Source: CAYRHS01 sp964424125
GTDB lineage: Bacteria > Actinomycetota > Acidimicrobiia > IMCC26256 > JAOSJL01
DNA: 21,752 nucleotides
NCBI GenBank assembly: GCA_964424125.1
Contig: CAYRHS010000035.1
Span: 1-21,752 of the forward strand
Reading direction: 5' to 3'
In this document: in pieces, positions 7,235 to 13,791 of the stretch
How the letters are laid out: every line of letters begins with the position of its first letter
Position numbering within the stretch: position 1 is the stretch's first letter
The notes under the pieces: model-generated
Database searches by the model: none
What the model saw: only the letters and a program-made list of their open reading frames with translations
What the model was told of the DNA's origin: nothing
Program-made: the position numbers and the translations under genes

Positions 7235-8326
7235 CTGCGCCGGCAGTTCGGACGGGCCCCGATCCTCGCTGACGTCGCGATCGACGTCGCGCCCGAGGTG
7301 CGCGCCGACGAAGTCGCCCGCGACCCGGTAAACGCGACGGCTGGCCCCCGCCCAGGGCATGAGGAACGGGAACACGTGGAACATGCCCGGCTCCTCGATC
7401 ACGGTCGTGTCGACGGCCGAGGCCCGCAGGTGGTCGACGAAGCGCCGGATCGGGTCGCGGAAGATCTCGTCGTCGCCGAACACCACCAACGTCGGCGGGT
7501 AGCGATGCAGGTCCGCGTACACCGCGGAGACGAGTTCGTCGCGCGGATCGCGCCCGTGCAGGTAGGGGGCCACCGGGACGTTCCACGGCAGGATGTCGCG
7601 GCCTGCGTTCTCGGAGACGGAGGGCTCGTCGAGGATGAGGTCGACCTCGGGGGAGAACAGCACGAGCCCGGCCGGGCTGGGTAGGTGGAGGGCCCGGGCG
7701 TCGAGCAGCAGCGAATTGGCGAGCCCGCCCCCACCCGAGTCGCCCGCGACGAAGAGCGTGCTCGGATCGCGGGTTTCGAGCAGCGCCTCGCAGACCGAGA
7801 CCGCGTCCTCGAGCCCGGCCGGGAAGGGGAACTCCGGCGCGAGCCGGTAGTCCACGACGAGCACCTCGCAGTGGGTCTCGACGGCCAGCCACGCCGCGAA
7901 CGCGGCGTACATGCGCGGTGACGTTCCGATGTAGCCGCCGCCGTGCAGGTAGAGGATCGTGCCGCGCGGCTCGTCGGGAGGCCGGTACCAGGTTCCCGGC
8001 ACGCCTCCGACCTCCTCGTCGAGCGTCGTGACCCCGAGGCGGTGCACCACCGGTGGCAGCACGACCGCGCAGATGTCGTCGAGGACGACCTCGAGCGAGC
8101 GGAACTCCTCGATGGGCAGTGACGACGCGTACCCCATGAAGGTCCGCATGACGTGGCGGGTGACGCTGCGGGCGACGTTCTCGACGGGGTTCGTCGGGCC
8201 CTGCCAGGGTCGGCGCAGCGGCACCGTCGCGAGGTCCGTCGCGAGCTGCTCGGCGAGACCGAGCACCGTGAACGCGGCGATCGTCGGGGGTGCGGTCGGC
8301 ACGTCGGGGCGTTTGCCCATCACCAT
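7226..8326 (-). CDS. Alpha/beta-hydrolase esterase/lipase, hormone-sensitive lipase (GDXG) family
   Basis: Cytoplasmic serine hydrolase, 366 residues, likely acting on short or medium acyl esters. The oxyanion motif HGGG is at 128-131, the nucleophile Ser197 in GDSGGGG, an acid Asp in VFGDDEIFRDP at about 285-286, and His317 in GMFHVFP, so the triad is complete. An N-terminal region of about 100 residues precedes the hydrolase core and may form the cap. Start ATG 8326 is chosen because a perfect AGGAGG sits 6 nt before it; another in-frame ATG two codons later is less well placed. It diverges from pyrophosphatase. Its TGA stop lies inside the acceptor stem of tRNA-Gly on the opposite strand, so the last three codons and the stop come from tRNA sequence. 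Substrate unknown. Confidence 0.92.
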   Translation of the reverse strand: MVMGKRPDVPTAPPTIAAFTVLGLAEQLATDLATVPLRRPWQGPTNPVENVARSVTRHVMRTFMGYASSLPIEEFRSLEVVLDDICAVVLPPVVHRLGVTTLDEEVGGVPGTWYRPPDEPRGTILYLHGGGYIGTSPRMYAAFAAWLAVETHCEVLVVDYRLAPEFPFPAGLEDAVSVCEALLETRDPSTLFVAGDSGGGGLANSLLLDARALHLPSPAGLVLFSPEVDLILDEPSVSENAGRDILPWNVPVAPYLHGRDPRDELVSAVYADLHRYPPTLVVFGDDEIFRDPIRRFVDHLRASAVDTTVIEEPGMFHVFPFLMPWAGASRRVYRVAGDFVGAHLGRDVDRDVSEDRGPSELPAQSG

Positions 8327-8353
8327 CGCGGGCCTCCTGGGGGAGAGCGGCAC

Positions 8354-8365
8354 CCACGATCGTGG
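8354..8365. promoter_or_regulatory. 12-bp perfect palindrome in the esterase-ppa divergent region
   Basis: CCACGATCGTGG is a perfect inverted repeat lying 28 nt upstream of the esterase start and about 60 nt before the ppa -10 element. Its position suits an operator for the esterase promoter. No regulator gene is next to it. Confidence 0.35.
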
Positions 8366-8425
8366 CACGTCGTGAGGGCGGCCCGTGCCGTCCGCCCCGG
8401 AAGGCCGGCACTCGCCCTGGCCGCG

Positions 8426-8431
8426 TAGCCT
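8426..8431 (+). promoter_or_regulatory. Putative -10 element for ppa
   Basis: TAGCCT, 27 nt before the ppa GTG, leaving room for a short leader that contains AGGAGG at 8447-8452, 6 nt before the start. No clear -35. Motif and position only. Confidence 0.4.
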
Positions 8432-8458
8432 CACCGGCCCGAACCGAGGAGGCCTCCC

Positions 8459-8950
8459 GTGAAGACCGAGGTCGTCGTGGAGATCCCGAAGGGATCGCGC
8501 AACAAGTACGAGATCGACCACGAGACGGGGGCGGTGTGGCTGGACCGCCACCTCTTCACCGCCACGACGTACCCGGCCGACTACGGGTTCTTCCCCGAGA
8601 CGCTGGCCGAGGACGGCGATCCACTCGACGCTCTCGTGCTGCTCGACGAGCCGACCTTCCCCGGGTGCCACATCGAGGCCCGGCCGATCGGCGTCTTCTG
8701 GATGCGCGACGAGGCGGGCCCCGACGCCAAGATCCTCTGCGTTCCCGCGGGTGACCCGCGCTGGGGCGACGTGACGGACCTGCCCGACCTCCGACCGCAT
8801 CTCCTGGAGGAGATCAGCCACTTCTTCGAGGTCTACAAGGCACTGGAGCCGCACAAGCACGCCGAGGTACGCGATTGGGGCGGCGCCGACGCCGCGGCCC
8901 AGGTCATCGCCGACGCCCGACGACGCCACGCCGATCAACCGGGCGCCTGA
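8459..8950 (+). CDS. ppa: Inorganic pyrophosphatase, family I
   Basis: Hydrolyses pyrophosphate to two phosphates in the cytoplasm, pulling biosynthetic reactions forward. 163 residues, the usual length for the bacterial family I hexamer enzyme. The family signature DGDPLD at 52-57 supplies metal-binding aspartates. Also visible are the IPKGSRNKYEID opening, YPADYGF at about 38-44, a further acidic metal segment AGDPRWGDVTD, and the FFEVYKALE segment near the C-terminus. Start is GTG 8459 with AGGAGG 6 nt upstream. It stands alone, divergent from the esterase and followed by tRNA-Arg. Identification secure. Confidence 0.97.
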   Translation: MKTEVVVEIPKGSRNKYEIDHETGAVWLDRHLFTATTYPADYGFFPETLAEDGDPLDALVLLDEPTFPGCHIEARPIGVFWMRDEAGPDAKILCVPAGDPRWGDVTDLPDLRPHLLEEISHFFEVYKALEPHKHAEVRDWGGADAAAQVIADARRRHADQPGA

Positions 8951-8990
8951 GCCGAGCGGCCGTCGGCCGGGGTCCCGGCGGCAGCGCCGG

Positions 8991-8996
8991 TACACT
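8991..8996 (+). promoter_or_regulatory. Putative -10 element for tRNA-Arg
   Basis: TACACT, 24 nt upstream of the first base of tRNA-Arg, predicting a leader of roughly 15-20 nt. The context CCGGTACACT matches the motif at the tig 5' end. Confidence 0.45.
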
Positions 8997-8997
8997 G

Positions 8998-9021
8998 CTC
9001 GTGCGTCCTGGCAGGCACGAG
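8998..9021 (+). other. Leader hairpin abutting tRNA-Arg
   Basis: A perfect 7-bp inverted repeat CTCGTGC/GCACGAG with a 10-nt loop. The last stem base is the first base of tRNA-Arg, so the stem covers the RNase P cleavage site in the precursor if the transcript starts near 8998-9003. Confidence 0.4.
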
Positions 9022-9093
9022 CGCCCGTAGCTCAGGGGACAGAGCGACGGACTTCTAATCCGTTGGTCGGGGGTTCGAATCCTCCCGGGCGCG
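9021..9093 (+). tRNA. tRNA-Arg (anticodon TCT)
   Basis: Acceptor GCGCCCG/CGGGCGC, D stem GCTC/GAGC, anticodon stem ACGGA/TCCGT with loop CTTCTAA, T arm GGGGG-TTCGAAT-CCTCC (one G-U pair), discriminator G, no encoded CCA. It reads AGA/AGG codons, which are rare in this GC-rich genome. Confidence 0.97.
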
Positions 9094-9102
9094 CCCAGTC
9101 CT

Positions 9103-9177
9103 GGTGGCCGTAGCTCAGTAGGTGAGAGCGCCTGGTTGTGGTCCAGGAGGTCGCGGGTTCGAATCCCCTCGGTCACC
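9103..9177 (+). tRNA. tRNA-His (anticodon GTG), with a T-stem mismatch
   Basis: Acceptor GTGGCCG/CGGTCAC (one G-U pair), preceded by the G at position -1 expected for tRNA-His at 9103. Anticodon stem CCTGG/CCAGG with loop TTGTGGT. The T arm is GCGGG-TTCGAAT-CCCCT, which leaves a C50-C64 mismatch where tRNA-Gly in this window has CCCGT and pairs properly. It lies 9 nt after tRNA-Arg. Its last 5 nt overlap the nucleoside hydrolase gene on the other strand. Confidence 0.93.
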
Positions 9178-9901
9178 CTCCCAACGAGCCGACGACGCGT
9201 TCGACGGCCGCGCGCGGGTCCACGTCCACCACCACCGGACGGCTGGGCCCCTCCCCCATGCGGATCGAGCCGTCGGGTCGGACCCGGAGCCGCCGTGCCT
9301 CGACGGTCTCCACCGGCTCCTCGAGCAGCGAGAGGAGCGTCAGCGGGTCGTGCAAGCACAGCGCGTGCGGGAAGGACGCCAGCGGCGGCACGACCCGGGT
9401 CCCCACCGCGGCGTCGAGGCGGGCCCGGTCGGCCGCCCCCACTTGGGTCCGGACGGTCACGTCGAGGGGGACCAGCACGGCGTCGGGGCGCAGCTCCAGC
9501 AGCGTCGCGGCCGCCGTGGGATCGGCCCCCACGTTGGTGTCCACCCGCCGCAGGGCGCCCCGGTGCTCGACGGGAGCGAGCACACCCCCCATGAGGGCCA
9601 CCGCGTCCGGGAGCACGGCCGCCACCGCCAGCCCGGACAGGTTCGTGGCCGGGCCGATCCCGCAGACCGCGTCCGGCGCAACGGCCGTGATCGCCGCAGC
9701 GAGCCCTTCGCTCCCGGGGACGACGGGCAGGCCGGACGCGTCCGGCCCCAGCACGCGCCGAGCCACGCTCTCGCGCGCGGCGACGTCACCCGAGACGGTG
9801 CTCACGCCGACGAGCTCCACACCCGGGTGCGCGACCGCGAGCAGCAACGCGAGGGCGTCGTCGGGATTCGTCCCGACGTCGGTGTCGATCCAGACCCGCA
9901 C
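9173..9901 (-). CDS. Nucleoside hydrolase (inosine/uridine-preferring type)
   Basis: Ca2+-dependent N-ribohydrolase that splits nucleosides into base and ribose for salvage. 242 residues, shorter than the common 300-320. The N-terminal metal motif DTDVGTNPDDALAL supplies Asp6, Asp8, Asp14 and Asp15; TNP between the glycine and the DD pair is a known variant spacing in the family. GPATNL at 84-89, MGG at 104-106 and His184-Asp185 in LHDP match the substrate and metal sites. Start is GTG 9901, six nt after the epimerase stop, so the two are co-transcribed. The TGA stop is inside the acceptor stem of tRNA-His on the opposite strand. Exact nucleoside preference cannot be told. Confidence 0.9.
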   Translation of the reverse strand: MRVWIDTDVGTNPDDALALLLAVAHPGVELVGVSTVSGDVAARESVARRVLGPDASGLPVVPGSEGLAAAITAVAPDAVCGIGPATNLSGLAVAAVLPDAVALMGGVLAPVEHRGALRRVDTNVGADPTAAATLLELRPDAVLVPLDVTVRTQVGAADRARLDAAVGTRVVPPLASFPHALCLHDPLTLLSLLEEPVETVEARRLRVRPDGSIRMGEGPSRPVVVDVDPRAAVERVVGSLGG

Positions 9902-9907
9902 GCTTCT

Positions 9908-10822
9908 TCAGGGCGCCGGGCGGTCGAGGATCGAGCGCAGCGCGCCCTCGAGCTCCGGCTGGCGGAACGTGTAGCCCGTTGCGGCCAACCGCTCGGGCAC
10001 GACTCGTTGGCTCGCCAGCAGCGTGTTGTTCACCATCTCCGTCGTGTACAGGAGGCGGAGCGGCAACAGCGGCGTCGGAAGCTTCACGGGGCGGTGGAGC
10101 ACGCGGCCGAGGGTGGCGGCGAAGTCGCGCTGACGAACCGGGACGGGACCCACGACGTTCACGGGACCGGCCAGCTCGGATGCGAGGAGGAGCTCGATCG
10201 CGCCGAGCTCGTCTTCGAGCGCGATCCACGACATCCACTGGTCGCCGCTTCCCACGCGGCCGCCCAGGCCGAGACGGAACGGGAGCAGGAGGCGTTGCAG
10301 GAGCCCGCCCTGCGCGGCGAGCACCAGGCCGGAACGCAGGTGCACGACGCGGATCCCGGTTTCGCTCGCGGGCTCGGTCGCCGCCTCCCACCGGTGGCAG
10401 ACCGCCGCGGGGAAGTCGTCGTCGCGACCCGGGTCATCCTCGGTGAGGACCGCGTCGCCCCGGTGGGCGCCGTACACCCCGATCGCGGAGGCGCTGACGA
10501 AGACGTGGGGCGGGCGTTGGAGGGCCGAGAGGGTCCGGGCCAGCAGGGCGGTGCCCTCCGTCCTGCTGCGCAGGATGCGCGCCTTGCGCTGCGCCGTCCA
10601 GCGGCCCTCACCGATCGGGACGGCGCCCAGGTGCACCACCGCGTCGACGCCCTCCAGTGAGGCGGCGTCGATCGTGCCCGCCCCGACGTCCCACGCGATC
10701 GTGTCCGAACCGGACGGAGCCGCCGTCTCCGGGCGCACGAGGCGAGCGACGCGGTGGCCGGCAGCCTCCAGAGCGGGGACGAGGGCCGTCCCGACGAGGC
10801 CGGTGGACCCCGAGACCGCCAC
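9908..10822 (-). CDS. NAD(P)-dependent epimerase, TIGR01777/YfcH-like SDR family
   Basis: Extended short-chain dehydrogenase-like protein, 304 residues. The dinucleotide-binding motif GSTGLVG is near residue 5, followed by VVHLGA (NNAGA-like position) and a VSASAIGVYG segment. The C-terminal part, with ERLAATGYTFRQPELEGAL, matches the DUF1731 tail typical of this family. Family members are named epimerases but few have known substrates; some relate to cell-division inhibitor SulA-like proteins by name only. Start is GTG 10822 with GGAG 6 nt upstream; the longer open frame to 11005 runs into trkA on the other strand and is not supported. It is first in a two-gene unit with the nucleoside hydrolase and divergent from trkA. 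Confidence 0.9.
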   Translation of the reverse strand: MAVSGSTGLVGTALVPALEAAGHRVARLVRPETAAPSGSDTIAWDVGAGTIDAASLEGVDAVVHLGAVPIGEGRWTAQRKARILRSRTEGTALLARTLSALQRPPHVFVSASAIGVYGAHRGDAVLTEDDPGRDDDFPAAVCHRWEAATEPASETGIRVVHLRSGLVLAAQGGLLQRLLLPFRLGLGGRVGSGDQWMSWIALEDELGAIELLLASELAGPVNVVGPVPVRQRDFAATLGRVLHRPVKLPTPLLPLRLLYTTEMVNNTLLASQRVVPERLAATGYTFRQPELEGALRSILDRPAP

Positions 10823-10933
10823 GTCCAACTCCGACCTCCGAGTCCGCACGGGCTTGCCGCTTCCACGGTACAGGCACCCTGCCGCCGGGGGCCCGGTCGC
10901 GGCGTCCGCCGAGCCGTGCGGCAAGATGGGGCC

Positions 10934-12277
10934 GTGCACATCGTGGTCGTCGGCGCGGGCGAGGTGGGCTCCTTCCTGGCCGAACGGCTCTCCCGCGAGG
11001 GACACGACATCGCCGTGATCGAACGGGACCGCGCCAAGCTGAGCGCGATCGCCTCACGTCTCGACGTGCTGACGGTCGAGGGGACCGGAGCGAGCCCCAT
11101 GGCGCTCGCGGAGGCAGGCATCGACAAGTGCTCGCTGATGGTGGCGGTCACCAACGTCGACGAGACCAACCTCTTGGCGTGCTCGCTCGCCAAGCACGCG
11201 GGCGTGAAGTCGACCGTCGCGCGGATCGAGAGCGGCGAGCTCCGGGGAGCGGCCGGCAAGAAGCTCCGCAGCGAGCTCGGGATCGACGTCGTCATCGACC
11301 CCGACGCCGAGACCGCCGACGAGATCCTGGAGCTGCTCGAGTTCCCCGGGACCTCCGAGGTGGTCCGGATGGCGGGCGGCGACCTCGTGATCATCGGCGT
11401 CCGGATTCCCGAGCACGCACCGATGGTCGGCAAGACCTTGCAGCGGATCGCAGCGGACTACGAGCCGAATTGGGAGTTCCTCTTCGGCGCGATCGTGCGG
11501 GACGACCGCACGATCATCCCCCGCGGCGACCACCGCATTGAACCGGGTGAGTTCGTGCGGATCGTGTGCAAGGAGCGGGCGCGTCGGGAGATCCTGGGCC
11601 AGCTCGGGCTGAGCCGCAGCCTCCCGCGACGAGTCATGGTCCTCGGCGGCGGACGGGTCGGTGAGGCCGTCGCCGCCCAGCTCGAACGCCGCCGGGTGCG
11701 TGTGACGATCATCGAACGCGACGGCGAGCGCGCCCGGGAGCTCGCGGAACAGCTGGGCCACAGCATCGTGCTCAAGGGCGAGATCACCGACGCTGACCTC
11801 CTGTTCGAGGAAGGCGCGGGACGCGCCGACGCAGTCATCGCCCTGACAGGAGAGGACGACGCGAACGTGCTCGCCTGCCTCTACTCGAAGTCCCTCGGCG
11901 CGGGTGAGACGATCGCCGTCGTTCATCGCCTCGAGCTGCTCCCGCTCCTACCCCACGTCGGCGTCGACGTCGCCTTGTCGCCCCGGACCGCGAGCGCCAA
12001 CGCAGTGCTGCGGCTCGTCCGCGGCGGGGTCGAGTCCATCGCGACCGCGCTCGAAGGAGAGGCAGAGGTCGTGGAACTCGAGGTCGCACCGGGGAGCCCG
12101 GCAGACGGCGCGCTCGTCGCCGAGCTGCAACTCCCCAAGGACGTGCTGGTCGGCGGCGTCGTGCGCGACGGCAAGGGACAGATCGCTCGGGGACGCACGC
12201 AACTGAGGGCCCGGGACCATCTCGTCGTGTTCGCGCTGCCGCACGCGATCGAGCACGCGAAGTCGGCGTTCAGCTGA
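10934..12277 (+). CDS. trkA: Trk potassium uptake regulatory subunit TrkA (two RCK modules)
   Basis: Peripheral cytoplasmic ring protein that gates TrkH-type K+ channels in response to nucleotides. 447 residues, the normal length for the double-RCK form. The first Rossmann motif GAGEVG is at 7-12 with the acidic Glu30 after strand 2; the second, GGGRVG, is at 238-243 with an ERD acidic end. Each is followed by a TrkA_C-type domain, at about 140-215 and 375-440. Start is GTG 10934 (VHIVVVGAG), preceded by a G-rich GATGGGG. It opens a three-gene plus-strand operon: the stop is 2 nt before the first TrkH start. It diverges from the epimerase across 111 nt. Confidence 0.97.
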   Translation: MHIVVVGAGEVGSFLAERLSREGHDIAVIERDRAKLSAIASRLDVLTVEGTGASPMALAEAGIDKCSLMVAVTNVDETNLLACSLAKHAGVKSTVARIESGELRGAAGKKLRSELGIDVVIDPDAETADEILELLEFPGTSEVVRMAGGDLVIIGVRIPEHAPMVGKTLQRIAADYEPNWEFLFGAIVRDDRTIIPRGDHRIEPGEFVRIVCKERARREILGQLGLSRSLPRRVMVLGGGRVGEAVAAQLERRRVRVTIIERDGERARELAEQLGHSIVLKGEITDADLLFEEGAGRADAVIALTGEDDANVLACLYSKSLGAGETIAVVHRLELLPLLPHVGVDVALSPRTASANAVLRLVRGGVESIATALEGEAEVVELEVAPGSPADGALVAELQLPKDVLVGGVVRDGKGQIARGRTQLRARDHLVVFALPHAIEHAKSAFS

Positions 12278-12279
12278 CC

Positions 12280-13791
12280 TTGGCCGCGCAGACCAGCGCG
12301 CGCGGGAAACGCGAGTCCGCGGTCGTGCATTCCGTGGGGATCGTGCTCGCCGTGGCCGCTCTGGGAATGCTCGCGGCGGCGATGGTCGAGTCGATCGACC
12401 GAGGTACGCACGCCGACGAGCTCGCGTTCAGCGGCCTGATCGTGGGGGGCATCGGCCTGGCCCTCCGGTCGTTCGCGGTCGCCCCCGTCCGGCTCCCCAC
12501 CGCCGCGCTGTTCCGAGCGGCGCTCGCGAGCTGGATCGCCCTGACGCTCGCGTCCGCGCTCGTGTACCAATGGACGGGCACCTTCTCCAACTTCGGCGAC
12601 AGCCTCTTCGAGTCGGTGTCGGGCGTCACCACGACCGGCGCGACGGTTCTGCACCCGATCGAGGGAACGCCTGCCGGAGTCCTGTTCTGGCGTTCGACGA
12701 CGCAGTGGTTCGGCGGGATGGGAGTGCTCGCCCTCGCGGTGACGGTTCTGCCGCTCCTGGACGTGGGAGGTCTCGAGACCTCGGCCGCGGCTCCAGGAGC
12801 AGAAGGCAGGCACCGGGACCCTCGCGGGCGCCCGATCTTCCGCAACGTGCTGGCCCTCTACGGGATCCTCACGGTGCTCGTCGTCGTCGGGTATCTGGCC
12901 GCCGGGATGTCACTGTTCGACGCCGTCAACCACTCGTTCACGACCGTGTCGACCGGCGGCTTCTCCACGCACGACCAGTCGTTCGCGTTCTTCGACTCCG
13001 CCGCGGTCGAGTGGGTGGCCATCGCGGGAATGCTCGTCGCGGGCGCGAGCTTCGCGCTCCTCTGGCAGGCGCTCCGGGGGCGACCGGGGTCGCTCTTCCG
13101 CTCGACCGCAGTGCACACGTACGTGGGCGTCGTCGCCGGGACCGCGCTCGTCGCGATTCTCTCCCACCGCGTCACGTCGGGACTCGACGTGGGCGCGGTG
13201 CGCTCCGAGCTCTTCACCGTCGTCTCCCTGACCACGACGACCGGGTACCGGCTGCTCGACTACACCACCTGGTCCTTCTCCCTCCAGGCGATCCTCCTCT
13301 TCGGCATCGCGATCGGTGGCATGTCCGGCTCCACCGCCGGAGGGTTCAAGGCGACCCGACTCGTTGCGATCACCAGCTACGCCTGGCGCGAGCTCGCGCG
13401 GAGCTTGCACAGCGCGCTCGTCCGCCCCACCCGGGTCGGCCAGACGGCCCTGGACGAGGACCTGGCCTCGCGCATCATGGGCTTCACGGTCCTGTTCCTC
13501 GGCGTCATCCTGGCCGGGACGATCGGGATCGCGGCGTTCGACGCCGACGTGGTCACGGCGCTCTCCGCCGCGACCACGTCGATCGCGAACGCGGGGCCCG
13601 GCCTCGGCGCCGTCGGGCCCACCGAGACCTATCGGAACCTCGAGCCCGGCGGACGTGCGATCGCGGCGTTCGTCATGCTGCTCGGTCGCCTCGAGATCTT
13701 TCCCGTCCTGCTGGGGTTGGCCGGCGCGACCGGCTGGCAGAGAGCTCGCGCCGACCGGCGCCGGGAGCACCCGGCCCGGGAGCTCCCGTGA
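12280..13791 (+). CDS. trkH: TrkH-type potassium transporter subunit, first copy
   Basis: Polytopic inner-membrane K+ channel/transporter of the TrkH/KtrB superfamily, 503 residues. All four pore-loop selectivity segments are present: TTTGA 117-121, STGGF 224-228, TTTGY 319-323 and NAGPG 437-441. The intramembrane loop segment GGMSGSTAGGFKATR near 346-360 carries the usual positive residue. Start is TTG 12280, 2 nt after the trkA stop. It has no strong ribosome site, but is supported because its N-terminus then lines up with the second copy in length; internal GTG codons at residues 16 and 19 are alternatives. Its TGA overlaps the GTG of the next TrkH. Confidence 0.95.
   Translation: MAAQTSARGKRESAVVHSVGIVLAVAALGMLAAAMVESIDRGTHADELAFSGLIVGGIGLALRSFAVAPVRLPTAALFRAALASWIALTLASALVYQWTGTFSNFGDSLFESVSGVTTTGATVLHPIEGTPAGVLFWRSTTQWFGGMGVLALAVTVLPLLDVGGLETSAAAPGAEGRHRDPRGRPIFRNVLALYGILTVLVVVGYLAAGMSLFDAVNHSFTTVSTGGFSTHDQSFAFFDSAAVEWVAIAGMLVAGASFALLWQALRGRPGSLFRSTAVHTYVGVVAGTALVAILSHRVTSGLDVGAVRSELFTVVSLTTTTGYRLLDYTTWSFSLQAILLFGIAIGGMSGSTAGGFKATRLVAITSYAWRELARSLHSALVRPTRVGQTALDEDLASRIMGFTVLFLGVILAGTIGIAAFDADVVTALSAATTSIANAGPGLGAVGPTETYRNLEPGGRAIAAFVMLLGRLEIFPVLLGLAGATGWQRARADRRREHPARELP

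Noticed and set aside
8957..8980. GC-rich short inverted repeats after ppa as a terminator
   Set aside because: Stems are 4-5 bp with loops of 2-4 nt and no T-run; not distinguishable from background at this GC content.
7226..8995. Esterase extended upstream to a 589-residue protein
   Set aside because: The extension is antisense to ppa and lacks family features; ATG 8326 has a perfect ribosome site.
9908..11005. Epimerase extended upstream to 365 residues
   Set aside because: The extra region overlaps the trkA 5' end on the other strand; the Rossmann motif begins right after GTG 10822.
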